A program made the translations under genes and the position numbers. Positions 1 through 10,918 of a DNA stretch of 64,000 nucleotides are shown one piece after another; the first letter of the stretch is position 1, and every line of letters begins with the position of its first letter. The notes beneath the pieces are model-generated. The model saw only the letters and a program-made list of their open reading frames with translations. It ran no database searches and was not told the DNA's origin. This DNA comes from Microcebus murinus (taxonomy: Eukaryota > Chordata > Mammalia > Primates > Cheirogaleidae): contig NC_134119.1 of assembly GCF_040939455.1 (NCBI RefSeq), forward strand, positions 2,492,501-2,556,500, in the 5' to 3' direction.

Positions 1-463
1 CGAATTGTTATTTACTTAGGAGTTTTTTTTTTCCTTCTTTTTTTAAAACTTAAATAGTACTTAGGCCTAATCCTTAAAAAAAATCTGGATTTATATGCTA
101 TGTATGTAATTTTTTAAGGGCAAAGTAAAATACATTATGACTAAGGTAAAGACATTTTTATCCATGTACTACCCTCAGATTCTCAGTAGCACGATGTCAC
201 GATTTGGGAAGTATTGAATTATGACATCCAGTGTGCCACTGCACCATCACCGACAGGATGCTGCCATTCCAAGTCCATTAACACAGGCAGGTTGTTCTAT
301 AGACACCACCGAGGACCTGCTCCATGGCAATGTCATGCTTTTCCCTGGAAGTGCAACAACAGGTAAGACACAGTCTTTATTCAGAAAAGTTCCTGTCAAA
401 TAAGAAAAATAAGAGGTTACAAAACGCTGTACAGGTTATTACCCCATTATTCTAAAAATATGT
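1..463. other. Unassigned AT-rich flank
   Basis: I see no gene and no repeat family here that I can name. The first 130 bases are AT-rich with short T and A runs. A 60-codon open frame lies at 221-403 but has no recognisable similarity and no supporting context. Confidence 0.5.
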
Positions 464-494
464 CCTCTCTCTCTCTCTCTCTCTCTCTCTGTCT

Positions 495-520
<26 letters not shown>
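464..520. repeat. (CT)n-(AC)n compound microsatellite
   Basis: An uninterrupted CT run (about 14 units, 464-491) is followed after a 3-base break by an AC run (about 13 units, 495-520). This is a compound dinucleotide microsatellite, seen directly, and is likely to vary in length between individuals. Confidence 0.95.
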
Positions 521-527
<7 letters not shown>

Positions 528-1744
528 AGCAAGAGAAAGGTTTTGAAGGGAGAGATTGCAAGTGCTTGCCTGAATATCTCCACACAGTAGGATTGCAAGT
601 GATTTTTATTTTCTTTTTTGCATAAATGTTCTCCTTTATCTAAAATAAAGATGGATGACCTCTACTATCATAACAAAAATTAAAAAAAAAATAAGCACAG
701 TAAAACAGAACAGTGCATCTCTTCTTCTTGGCTATTTTCAAAGGGAAAAGGGAAGCAGCTGGCAGGGTTCCTGCCTTGGGGTTTCCGTTTGTGATTGTGC
801 AGTGGGTTGCATGGGACCCACCATGGTGGGAGCCAGTGTCTGCCACGGATTAGTGGCAGGACTAGTTGAGGCTACTGGTGTCGGCGGTCGCCAGAATTCT
901 CCCACATGTGGAGTGTCGTAAGAGAAACACTTTAATTGAGGATTAACTCAATGAGTTATTGAGTTATTGGCTGCCACAGTTTCAGCCTAAACGCTCTCAC
1001 TCTGTTATCAGGAGAGAGGTCTGGGTACAGAAGTCGCCTCCCTTCTCTGATCAACCGGATTGTAAGTGGTCTCTTCATTCCACCGTCTGATAACAGCACG
1101 AAACTGCCCGGGCCCCTTAAATGGCTTTCCTTGCTTAAGAGCACAAAGAGGGAAAACAGAACCTCAGCAAGGCCTCCTTTTAGACTCCCACCAGGACGTC
1201 TGAAAACTGTCAAGAGACTCTAATATGCATTCTGTGTTCAAAAAGGGGGGGGAAATTACAAAGCAAAGTCTAGAAGCCAAAGCACCTGGAGAGAATGTGA
1301 CTTAATGAATTTCCTTCTTGTTCCTGGAGAGCCGTCCTCCCTGCCCGAGTGTGCTCTCAGCCCATTAACAACTCGGACGGCTGCATGGTGAAGAACGGAG
1401 CCCCGTAGCGGCCCCATTTGTAAAACTCCACGCGCGAATCACTGCGGTCCTCCTCCTTAGGTAATAGCGGCGCTATTTGTGCTTTCTCTCAAGAAATGAA
1501 TATTTATGCTTTTAGCAGCAGCCTTAGAAGCTGGTCTTGCGTCGGGAGCTGTTGCGGCAGACCTCCACGATGGTGGCTGTGATTCCTAGCCCTGGCGGAC
1601 ACGCCCTGGGTGGTGCCTTGTGTTGCGTGAGGGTGGGGCCTGTGAATGTGCTGAGATGTCGCTCCTGGGGTGAAGTTGTTTTAAGCAGCAAAGGTGAAGG
1701 GATTTTTCAGATGATGGAGTAAAAGCTGCTAATCAAGGAATGTG
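521..1744. other. Unassigned, partly regulatory-looking sequence
   Basis: No repeat family or coding exon is recognised. The stretch 900-1530 is mixed in composition, with paired TAACTC/GAGTTA motifs near 940-965, an 8-base G run at 1244-1251 and several CpGs around 1360-1470. It reads like single-copy DNA rather than a decayed transposon. That is an impression; conservation cannot be judged from one sequence. Confidence 0.35.
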
Positions 1745-2130
1745 GAGCTAATCAAAGACAGCTTATCCCAGAAAGGCCTGATCGCATCAGAGGGACCTGT
1801 TAAAAAGGTGCAGAGACCAGAGACGGACAAAAATCAAAGAGCTTCACCCGTCAGAGGTTTTTCCTCCTGCTGCTCTCGAAGAAGCAAACAGCCGTGACTC
1901 CCACAGCCGCGAGGAGATGACCCTCCTGACAAGGCCCGAGCCTGGAGCTGGGTCCTGAGCCCCAGGTGAGACAGCCCAGCCCACATAGAGATTCCTGCCT
2001 CATGTGACCCTAAGCAGGAGACCCAGGTAAGCTGCGCTTGAAACTGTGACCCACAGGAGCTGCGGGGGATTGCATAGGTGTTGTTTTAAGCCACGGACTT
2101 TGTGGCCACTTGTCCTGCAGTGTGGAGAGC
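1745..2130 (+). mobile_element. ERVL-MaLR (MLT1-like) solo LTR, decayed
   Basis: The region carries landmarks of MLT1-type LTRs in sense order: a CTCTCGAAGAAGCAAACAG block near 1873, an ACCCAGGTAAGCTGCGCT block near 2020, and the 3'-end signature GTTGTTTTAAGCCACGGACT near 2080. No internal retroviral sequence lies beside it, so it is a solo LTR. Family level is from memory and the subfamily is not resolved. The ends are approximate. Confidence 0.6.
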
Positions 2131-3151
2131 CGACACGGTGGTGCCGCTGTTCTCTGTTGGAAAGTGCGAGCAGGGTGAGGGCCATCTCATCTCTGCTGCT
2201 CAGAACTTTATTCCTGTCTTGCTGGGCTCTAGGTTCGAGTCTCCTGTAGGAAACCTGCATCCCTGGCTTTGCTGCAAAGGACTCAGCTTTCGGGTTGTCT
2301 AGACTAGGGGCCTGTAAGCTCTCCCCCTGAGAAACCTACATCATAGGAACTGAATATAAAAAGGAATAAGTGTTTAGTTAAGGCTTTTCCATCCAAGCTG
2401 ATCAGCTATCAGTTCCGCCACCTTGCCCCATCACGTCTGGAAGGACTAGCACAGAAATCCATCGTTATTTACCACGTATGGGTGGCTTGTTTCTGTGTTG
2501 ATCTTCCAAGTGTGGAGGTTTTGCAATCCTGGTTGAGGCTACACACCTCACAGCTCATGCAATTGCCGTATCTATTCCAGTGAAGAACACCTGACGTTCC
2601 TGCTTGGTGTGTTTTATCTCTGTCTTCTCCATTTTTGTTGTATCTTCTTCCTCTTTGTCTATTTCCCTTTCTCAATTCTAAATTTTTCCTTCAAAATGCG
2701 CAAACCACAGAAAAACAACGATGAACTATCTTCCATTGTCTTAAAAATAATCCCCAAAGGTGTATGTGCCGCCAGGGAAGCTATTTGTACAAACGGAGTG
2801 TGTGCTCCCTTCCCTCGGCAAGTCCAGGGCCCCTTTGCTCTTTTATTTCAACAGAGGCAGCGAAGAAAGAAATAGCTCCATTTCGTGAGAAATGAGATAC
2901 TCCAAGGCACGAGTTAGCCGTTTTCCCCACAACACGTCATTAGGCACCTTCTCCCTCAGCCTGTGGTTGACGGCGTGGTTCAGGGGAACATCCTGCCCCC
3001 TCGTGGTGTAAGTTGATGACAAAGCACCTGTGCAGAGCGGTCTGTGAGTAAGAGACCCAGCCACCCAGGTGAGGAGCCCTACCTGCGTGGAGCATGCAGT
3101 CCTCATGTCCAAGCAAGGAGTCCAGGAAAGTCGGAGCCTCTGTACGAGCAC
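2131..3151. other. Unassigned sequence
   Basis: No gene or named repeat is supported. Open frames at 2046-2302 and 2609-2875 are short and lack start context, splice context or known domains. Confidence 0.4.
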
Positions 3152-3230
3152 GAGGGCTGTCCGGAAGGTCCCCAGCTGTTACTAATACATCGTTGGTGTT
3201 GCGTGGCTGGATACTTTCTGGACAGCCCTC
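3152..3230. mobile_element. 79-bp MITE-like inverted-repeat element
   Basis: The left end reads GAGGGCTGTCCGGAAGGT and the right end, reverse-complemented, reads GAGGGCTGTCCAGAAAGT, which is 16 of 18 matches with the outer 11 bases perfect. About 43 bases separate the arms. Size and structure fit a miniature DNA transposon (Tc1/mariner-like minis in mammals are about 80 bp). No clear TA target duplication is visible, so the superfamily is inference. Confidence 0.55.
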
Positions 3231-4141
3231 CTAGTAGGACTTCAGGGATGTTTTGAAACTCTTAGTGTTTTTTTTTTTTGTTTGTTTGAGTTGAAACAGC
3301 TAAGCTCACACAAAGGTGTTGTTAGAATATCTTCCAAGTGAAAGATTAAGACCAGCCTCTTCTCTCAGGAGGAGATGGACCTATTTTTAAACCACCACGT
3401 CTCACCTTTCTCTTGAACAACACCTCTGAGTTCAGAACGTAGGTGGTTTGGGGTGTGAATTGAATTATCCTTCAGGGCCTCATTTAGGGCTAATGTAAAT
3501 GACTCTGATCCAGCCTCTCTGAATATAAAGTACCAACCCCCTGTTGGCAGTTGAGTTCATTTAACTGAACATGGGGGGAAAAAAGAGTAGAAATCAAGTG
3601 AGGGCTTCTTCTGCAGGGTCCATTGTCCCAGCAGCCAGGAAGGTCTGCAGGGAGAAAGGTAGAATGACCGCACAGTAAGTGATGGTGACAGCTCTTACTG
3701 TGATGTAGTGTCTTCAAAGAGCATACCCATCGTAGGCTAAGTGGCGTGCCCAAGTATGCGTAAGATCATGGTAACCAGGTTAACCAGCGCTGGGTGTTGA
3801 TCACTGACCTTCACCACCACCTGCAAACTGCAGCGACCAGCGGCACCCGTGGTCACACCAGCACGGTGGAGGCTCTGATGCGTGTCCCCATACTGTGCTG
3901 AGGTCCCCATCCCAGCAGACTGCAAGTGCAGCCGTGAGTGGAAGCCACAGAGCGGACATCTAGATTGTCGGGGGCAGAGATCAAACCACTGTACACATTC
4001 CGTCTGTCGCCTGGGTGTAGCGAGAGTGCCGACTTCCTAAACTTCAGTGAGAATCAGCCCAAATACTGTATGGTCCAGAGGCTGGAGAGCGGGAGGTTTT
4101 TCCCAGAATAAAGCACAACTTGGATTCTAATATCATTCTCC
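3231..4141. other. Unassigned sequence with a T-rich run
   Basis: The only distinctive element is a T run with TTTG repeats at about 3268-3288. No gene or clear repeat family is seen in the rest. Confidence 0.4.
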
Positions 4142-5192
4142 AAACACTTCTACTGCTATTCTCTGGGGGTGCTTGGAGAAATGTCTGATTCTGGGACTGG
4201 GGCAAGGAATAAACAAGATGAGCCTGCCTGGAGCACCTTGCAGGGTTTGCAAGTTAAAATACACTCAAAACAGTGAAATAACAACCACAAGACCTTCCAT
4301 TTCAATGATGGGGTCATGGCAAAGGTCACAGGAGCCAACTGAAAGATTGCCCAACGGCTGAATAATTGCAACAACAAAATAAGTGAAATGGTCTTGGATT
4401 ATAACCCCGAATATAAAATGGATATCCACCTGTCCATACCGATGTAAATAAATACTGGGTCAACAAATGAGTGTGGAGGTAGGTAAATCTCTTGTGCATA
4501 AGAATTCCAAGGGATTTATTTATATAACCCACTCTCAAAGAGGTGCAGCGCAGCTTGCAGCTCTAACTGCGGGCAAAGTGTAAGGTACGGAAAAGGGAAA
4601 AAGCGCGTATGCTCCGTGGAGAGCTCGGTGAGCATCCCCTTACGGCGGTGGGCAAGGCCAACGTAGACAGCGCTAAGTCAGACTGACGCCGCGTGCGCTG
4701 GATATGGTGTGATGGGAAGACGCCTCGCCTCTGTGGTTCCCCTCGCCTAAACCAATAACTCAGCCAAACCATGACAAAAACACAAGACAAATCCCACTTG
4801 GGGGACAGTCCACGAAATACCTGACCAGTATTTCTCAAAACTGTCAAAGTCATCAGAATCAAGGAAAGTCTGAGAAATTTCCCACAGCCAAGAAGAGCCT
4901 AAGGAAACATGACAACTAATGTTTAGTAACCTGGCTGGAACCCTGGAAAAGACAAGATAAATTAGGTAACACTAAGGAAATTTGAATAAAGTATGGGCTT
5001 CAGTTAGTAACAATGTATCAATATTGGTTTATTGGTCGGTTTATTGACTGATGCACCATCCTAATGTAAAGATGTCAATGATAGAGGTAACAGGGTGTAT
5101 GGTTTATGGGGATTCTTTGTATTTCACTATCTTCACAATGTCTAAACCTAAAACCATTCTAAAATAGCTCATTAAAAAAACACAACATAGTA
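4142..5192 (+). mobile_element. L1M-type LINE-1 3' region (sense)
   Basis: The order of landmarks follows the 3' UTR of ancient mammalian L1M elements: a GATATGGTGTGATGGGAAGA block near 4700, AAATACCTGACCAGTATTTC near 4816, AAGAAGAGCCTAAGGAAACATG near 4892, AACAATGTATCAATATTGGT near 5010, and AAACCATTCTAAAATA before an A run at 5173-5180. The same landmarks appear in reverse in the copy at 10.3-12.6 kb, so the two belong to related subfamilies. It carries no intact frame. Confidence 0.75.
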
Positions 5193-5384
5193 AGTTTTGA
5201 GCAATGTTATTAGATTATCCTAAGAGAAATGCATTTATGTTAGATGACTGAATTTTATTTTGAGATCATGCCCATTCCGAGGCGAGGGGAGCTGGGAAGA
5301 TGACTTTCGTGGGCACTCATGGCTAGGTCTTCCTAGCCATTCTTCTTGGAATTTTTTTTATTCTCCTGCTCTCCTCAGGACAGA

Positions 5385-5492
5385 GGTCAGAGCCGGGGCT
5401 CGCAGAGGTAAGGTGACCTGCTCAAAGCCACCTGTGCTAGCTGAGAAAGCTGGGGCCGGTTCCACTCCCACTGTTGGCTCCAAGATCATAGA
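5385..5492 (-). repeat. MIR SINE fragment (antisense)
   Basis: The string AGAGGTAAGGTGACCTGCTC followed by an AAAGCCACCTGTGCTAGC block is the reverse complement of the tRNA-derived MIR core. It is short and diverged. Confidence 0.6.
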
Positions 5493-6429
5493 AATAGTCA
5501 TCTCTGCCGAAGGAGGCGGAGAGGCATCCTACATCCTACACGGGCAAGGAGCACGCCTCTCCTCGTCACGTGTGTTCCCGTGTGTGCCAGGCGGCATGTC
5601 TCAGCCCCTTCAGCCGCAGCGGGCGAGATTGGAAATCACGCTATGCCGTGTGGCAACGAGCCAATTAGCAAGCATGGTGGGGCCGATCGCATGATTGCGG
5701 GAATTGGACATTGTTCTTTATGTCCGTGTCTTTCTTACTGAGCTATTAAAAAAACAGATTCAACATCTGGGGATGACAGTGTGGGACGATGACGTAGATT
5801 ACCTGTGCACCGTAGCTGTGTGCACGAGGGAAGGCCGTTTGGAGGGGCGCATCTGAGCACGCCCTGCGTGCATGCTAGCAGACGCCCGTCCTTGCTGCAG
5901 GTGTTGCCTGGGGCTGCGGCGAGGAAGAGGCGGGACGACCCCTGCCACGTCTTCAGCCAGCACCAGCTCGGACCCGGCGGCACGTCTCGCTGTCTGTTTC
6001 AGCCCAGAGCCGTCTCCTGCTGTCTGCATCTTCGCTCGCTGAGAAATGAACCGGCAGAGTTGATATTATCCGACTTTCTGCAAAGCAAATTTGCAGTTCC
6101 GAGTGCCGTGGGGAATTTCAATGTCCAATGATGTATGGTGGGAGATGCCACCTGGGATAAGTTTCGGGATGTTCACCCAGGTCTCCCCCAGCGACGGTTT
6201 ATTAATACATGCTCTGGTCTCTGGGATCACAATTATAAATCAGATTCTATTTAGCTCTGTTCAAATTGTGCTCCTGCGTCTGCTCCTATCTTTGCACGGT
6301 TTCTGAATCCGCTAAGAAACTTGTTGAAAAATATATAGAAAATGGAGTTTCCATGGCAATGTGATTTGTTTTACCCCCAGAAAACTACAAAAGAAATAGA
6401 AGCCGTCCTTAGACCATCCTCCTCCTCTA
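5493..6429. other. Unassigned; possible conserved noncoding stretch
   Basis: No repeat or exon is recognised. The part 6050-6330 is mixed in composition, with AAAGCAAATTTGC, GGTTTATTAATACATG and CACAATTATAAATC motifs, and runs directly into the CpG island. This could be part of a distal promoter or enhancer. It is a guess from texture, not from alignment. Confidence 0.35.
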
Positions 6430-8235
6430 TGCGTTTTCCCTCCCGGTGTGGCGCGTCTGCTCGGCTCAGCGGCGGGGCGGGAGGGAGGCAGAGCCGCAGT
6501 CCAGGGAGGGGTGCAGGCGGCTCTCGGTAGTGGGCACAGGCGCGTCTCTTAGCTTTCAAAATGAATGACCACTCGTCTCGGAGCCATACAGAGCTCCAAG
6601 CTTCAATTGTTTAAATCCGTCCATCTTTAACACTCCACCCCCAAAAGGCACCACGCGGCGTTTCCTGATGCCGGAGAGGTGTCCCCGTTGTCCGCGGGTC
6701 TGTCCCCCAAACCCCAACCCCCGTCTGCGCACAGCCCTCTCCCCGCCCGCTCCCCGGGGCGCTGAGTCCGGCACACCGTGGCCCCGTTCCTCAGCGCCCA
6801 CTTCTGAATCCGGAGCCCACGTTGTCCTCACGCGGGGGGCGGGGCGCAGAGGGCTGAGCGGGCGCCCGGCAACGGGGTCTATCGATCTTGTCCTGTTCAA
6901 GGTTCTGGGGCGGCCTCTGCCACGGGCAGTTGACCGGGGCGCGGCAGTGGACCAGGACGTGCAAGCGCAAAACCAGCTTTCGGGCCCAGGGGTGCGGCGA
7001 CAAATCCCGGCAGATGGGCCGTCTGTTCCCGTTAGGCAGAGGGGAGGCCCGGCCTGGAGTTTCGCGCCTCCGCTGTCTCTCCTCCAGCTATCACGCAAAT
7101 TAGCCAGCGGCCGTGCGCCTTCCCAGGAATAGTTTGTCCTCGGCGTTTGTCCTGACTTGGGATGGGGTGAGTTTATCTCTGCCGGGCGACTCCCCGCTGC
7201 TGCTGGGAAGGGAAGTCCCGGCGAGTCCACCGGAAGCCCAGATGAAGCCCGGGGACAGGAGGACTTGACCATCCCGCAGCACAGCCGGGGGGTCCCTCCT
7301 GCACCCTCTGTCGATGGAAAAGCCGTATTTTGGGAAGTTGCCGCTTAACAGAAATGACCCTCTTTCTTCCTGACCCCCGCATGGGCCTCCGGGGGCCAGG
7401 GAGGACGGGGTGGGTGAAGACACCAAAACACAGCTGGACGACTGAGTCGCAGTCCCACCTTCGGGAATTGTTAGCGTGGAGCGAGAGGCAACGGGATCCT
7501 CTCGGAGCCCGAGAAGAAATAAGCGCCTGTGAGCAGGAACTCGTGTTGGGGGCGGAAAGAAGCTGCTCCGTGGAGAACAGCGAGAGGAGAAACGTCCCCG
7601 CGGGCCAGCCACCCGCCCAGAGTCCCGGCTGTGCTGTCTCCGGGCACTTGGGTCTCGAGAAGCTCGCTAAATCCTCACAGCAAATCCTTTAGGCGGCCGC
7701 CCACGGGCTCCGCTCCCCAGGAGCCCTCTCAGAGCAGCTTCTCCGTTTGGGGGTTCCGCCGGCAACCACGTAGCGCAGCTTGCGGGTAAGGGCGGCGTCT
7801 CCCGCAGCGGCAGGGCTGGTGGGCGAAGGCGAGGTTGGCCCGTGGTGGGCCCGGAGGGGTTGGGAACCTGCGAGAGTCCCCTGTGGCCCTTTCACCCTGA
7901 GGCCTGTCCCACCAGCTCTGCCTGGGCCGGGTTCAGGGTGTGGGACGCCGAGACGCTGGGACGCTAGGAGGCCGGCGCTGTTCCAAACCGGCAAAAGGAC
8001 GAAGTAGGGAGCGGCGTGCCTGCCTGCCTTCCACGCCTCCCTCGGTGCCGCCACCGCCACTGCCACCATCCGTGACCAGCGCCACACGCGCTGTGGAGTC
8101 TGCGCCTGACTCAGTGAACGTCCTCTTGTTCCGCAAAGAGCCCTGAGGGCCCCAGGGTGCAGGCCCCGCACCCTCACCCCTGCGCTGGTGACAACGATCG
8201 TCACCAGCAGTTCCCGCGCACTTCCTGGGAGCCAA
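6430..8235. promoter_or_regulatory. CpG island without a recognised gene
   Basis: CpG is very dense for mammalian DNA: between 6661 and 7000 most 60-base lines carry about four to eight CpG dinucleotides, and overall GC is high. GC-box (Sp1-type) motifs are present, for example GGGGCGGGAGG near 6474 and GGGGGGCGGGGCG near 6834. Density dips around 7310-7450 and rises again at 7690-8110, so there may be two peaks. Mammalian islands of this size usually mark promoters of genes or lncRNAs, or developmental regulatory domains. I find no first exon with a convincing coding start. Long frames here (6556-7272 on minus, 6668-7132 on plus) are most likely chance products of GC-rich DNA. Direction of any transcript is unknown. 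Confidence 0.7.
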
Positions 8236-8237
8236 CC

Positions 8238-8420
8238 TCTGCTCTCAGTCTTTGTGTTGTTAACTCATTTAATCCTCAAGCAACCGGAAGCGGTGGTCGC
8301 CGTGACTGCCCTAATTTTACATGCCGGACAACTGAGACTCGAAGCGATTGGTCCCAGGCCTGGCAGAAAACAAGCGGCAGCACAAGTTAAGCACAGATTC
8401 ACCAACAGGAAGGGCTGGTT
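8238..8420 (-). repeat. MIR SINE (antisense)
   Basis: TTAACTCATTTAATCCTCAA, then a CCTAATTTTACATGCCGGACAA block and a GAAGCGATTGGTCCC segment are the reverse complement of the MIR 3' half in the right order. This is one of the better preserved MIR copies in the window. Confidence 0.75.
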
Positions 8421-8839
8421 TTAAAAGCGATACTTTGGCCCTCACATGGAAGCTGTCATGACAAATAACTAGGTCTTACACGGGACACGGCCTCACCCAG
8501 CCCTGAGTCCTCCCCACGCCAGGCTCCAGGGTCCCTGAGCACTGTGGATCCCGAACAGAAAATAATCTCTGAGCATCACACAAACGCCTGGGCTCAGCGT
8601 AACCCACAGTGTGGTCACCCGGCGGTGTCTTCTGCCACACGGAAGAGATGGTGGGGCCTTTCCCCTGCAGCCTGGGCTGGACACTGCCCCTGGAGTTTTA
8701 ACAGCTGTTCAAAAAAAATATATAGAAATGAAGAATGTCTTCATGCTCTTTGTAGTTATTCTGGTCGGTGATGGCAGACAGAGGACCAGAGAGGTTATCA
8801 GGCCAATGAAAATAATTGATCTGCTCCCAAAATAATCTC
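8421..8839. other. Unassigned sequence
   Basis: Nothing recognised apart from a short A/TA-rich run at 8710-8725. Confidence 0.4.
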
Positions 8840-9165
8840 TCCTTTGTTCATCTACTCCTCCATCTGTCAGGCATTTATTGGGTTTCTATGGTGTATACTA
8901 GGCAGTGTTCCGGATTTTTTTCGGGAACGCAAAGGTGACTCGGGATAGCACTGAAACCCTGTTCTCAAGAAGATCACAGCCCAGCGGGGAAGAAGAAAGC
9001 ATCGACCTGAACACACGCAAGACAGAGGATGGCTAACGGCGCTGTGAGAAAGGAGGCGGCGGACTCTTCCGGAATGGAGCAGGGCCTCATGCCAGAGGAG
9101 TGAGGTTGGGGCAGGCGGCTAGTGGGTGAGAAGGAATGGGGCAGCTTGGAGAGACAGAAGTATTT
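8840..9165 (+). repeat. Ancient interspersed repeat (L2/L3/MIR3-like age class)
   Basis: CAGGCATTTATTGGGTTTCT leading to ATACTAGGCAGTGTTCC, then an AAGATCACAGCCCAGCGGGG block, matches the common old mammalian repeat text about a 'next-size' tail of L2/L3-like elements. Related pieces occur at 38.49-38.61 kb and 52.78-52.90 kb. I cannot fix the family name without a library search. Confidence 0.5.
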
Positions 9166-9861
9166 CTCTTTCCGTTTTGGTGGGATCACACACGGTACGG
9201 AAGGAGGAGGAGTCACCAGATCCCGAGATATTTTACTCAGTAGCTGTAATCCTCATCGGACTTTGTTTTTTGTGAAAATAACCTGAGTGTTTCTGCAGGT
9301 TAATTAGTTATATAAATATTTAGGAGCTTAATAGAGTGAAACGGGCCAGGAGCGTGTCAGCGAGCTGAAGTCCATGCTGCAGACCGGGAGGGCCCTGGGT
9401 CTCTGACCCGGGCCTGCCTGTAGTAGACACAACACGCATCTTTCCTGAACGTCAGGAGGGCGCAGGAGCTCTGCAATGAAGGACAGAGGAGCAATGCAAA
9501 AGAAATAGATCATGTGGTCTAGAAAATTCCAATCTGAGATTCTAATATTGGAACAAGTACATGAGGCATAAAGGACTTAGAAAAAAAATGAAGAAGCTTG
9601 AGGTAACATTGTGGTATGACAACTAGGGTCACAGCGTTCAAGGCCCCAGCAAGGAGCTGTGCACTCCCAGGACCTCTGTGTCACCGTGGCACCACCAAGG
9701 TGAACATGGAGGCCTCGAAGAAATTTCTACCGGGAAACAATCCACACCAAAAACATATCGGGGGTCAGAGTTCTGTGATCCTGCTACGAGAGCTCGTAGA
9801 TCTCTGGAGAAGAGAGCTGTCAAATCACTGGCTCAGTCTCACCGAAGAAGCAAGTATCTAC
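9166..9861. other. Unassigned sequence
   Basis: No gene or repeat family recognised. An A-rich stretch lies at 9580-9588. Confidence 0.4.
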
Positions 9862-10147
9862 TGTGATCCTAGCACTGTGGGAGGCCTAGGTGAGAGGATC
9901 ACTTGAGGCCAGAAGTTCAAGACCAGCCTGGGCAACACAGCAAGATCCTATCTCTGCAAAAAAATATAAAAATTAGCCCAGCATGTGGTGGTGCACAAGT
10001 GGTGCCTGCCAATAGTCCCAGCTACTTGGGGGGCTGAGGCAGGAGGACCACTTGAGCCCAGGAGTCCAGGTTACAGTGAGCTATGGTTGCACCACTGCCC
10101 TCCAGTGTGGGGGATACAGCAAGACCCTGCCTCAAAAAAAAAAAAAT
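9862..10147 (+). mobile_element. AluJ-like dimeric SINE
   Basis: Two 7SL-derived arms are visible. The left arm has TCAAGACCAGCCTGGGCAAC near 9918; a mid A-rich linker lies at 9957-9973; the right arm has CCCAGCTACTTGGGGGGCTG near 10017 and a GCACCACTGCCCTCCAGTG block near 10090, ending in an A tail at 10134-10146. The first roughly 25 bases of the left arm, with part of the pol III A box, are missing, so it is 5'-truncated. Dimeric Alu elements are restricted to primates, so this is the strongest lineage marker in the window. No clear target-site duplication is seen. Confidence 0.93.
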
Positions 10148-10254
10148 GTCTAGATGTACTAAATGGTGGAAGGACTTATTACTTTCAGTGGAGTTATCCA
10201 TGTCTTTTTAAGCTGTATTTAAACCCCCTGGCAAAATCAGATTTTTTATATATA

Positions 10255-10564
10255 TCTTTTATTATAGCCTAGAATCTATATTTTAATAAACTTTCTATTT
10301 TACGACAGTTTTAGATTTGTAAAACTGTATTATACAAACTCTTTGTATTATGAAGATAATACAAAGAGTTCCCTCATCCTCCAAGCTGTGTCCCCAATTA
10401 TTAACATCCTGTATTAAATAAGGTTTATTTGTCATAATCAATAATCAATATAGACAAATTATTTTAACTAAAGTCCATGCTTTTTCAGATTTTTTAAGTT
10501 CTTATATAACGTTCTTTTTTCTGTCTCTGATTCTTGCCCAGGATGACACGTCACATGCAGATAC
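10255..10564 (-). mobile_element. L1M LINE-1 3' end (antisense), distal segment
   Basis: ACGACAGTTTTAGATTTGTA followed by a CAAAGAGTTCCCTCATCCTC block, TTATTAACATCCTG and AACTAAAGTCCATGC reads as the reverse complement of the L1M 3' UTR tail. It is separated from its continuation at 10919 by an LTR insertion. Confidence 0.75.
10337..10370. repeat. Perfect 15-bp stem, 4-base loop hairpin
   Basis: AACTCTTTGTATTAT at 10337-10351 is exactly reverse-complementary to ATAATACAAAGAGTT at 10356-10370, with GAAG as loop. It lies inside an L1M 3' UTR; only the right arm resembles the L1 text, so the left arm probably arose by a local template switch. Confidence 0.95.
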
Positions 10565-10918
10565 TGCCTTAGTCATCTCAGGCTGCCGTGACAGAATAGC
10601 ACGAATTGCGTGGCTTGGACAACAAAAGTTCAATTTCTCCTGGTTCTGGAGGCTCGAAGGCCCAAATCAGGTCTGGCACGGTCTGTTTCTGGTGAGGGCT
10701 CTCTTCCCGGCTTGGAGGTGACACCTTCTTTCTGTGTCCTCACGTGGCAAGCCCTCTGTGTCTTCCGTAAGGATGTCGATCCTCTCTGAGCAGGGCCCTA
10801 GCCTCCTGCCCACGTTTGGCTGCAAGTGCTTCTGCACGCACCTGTCACTAAATAGTCACGCTGGGGATTAGGCTCCAGCGTGTGCATCTTGGGGAGGACA
10901 CGTTTCAAGTCACAGCCA
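10565..10918 (-). mobile_element. MLT1-like solo LTR inserted in the L1M
   Basis: The text runs as the reverse complement of an ERVL-MaLR LTR: GCCTTAGTCATCTCAGGCTG at the start, TCCTGGTTCTGGAGGCTCGA near 10638, TGTGTCCTCACGTGGCAAGC near 10733, and CTGGGGATTAGGCTCCAGCG near 10861. It sits between two collinear pieces of one antisense L1M 3' UTR, so it inserted after the L1. No internal retroviral region remains. A 5-bp target duplication is not evident, as expected for this age. Confidence 0.82.

Noticed and set aside
6556..7272. 238-codon minus-strand open frame in the CpG island
   Set aside because: Overlapping frames exist on the plus strand and no known protein family is visible. A true first exon cannot be excluded, but the sequence alone does not support it.
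9616..9906. 96-codon plus-strand frame next to the Alu
   Set aside because: It runs into the Alu left arm and has no recognisable family.
10337..10370. microRNA precursor
   Set aside because: The perfect stem is only 15 bp with a 4-base loop, too short for a typical precursor, and it lies in an L1 tail.
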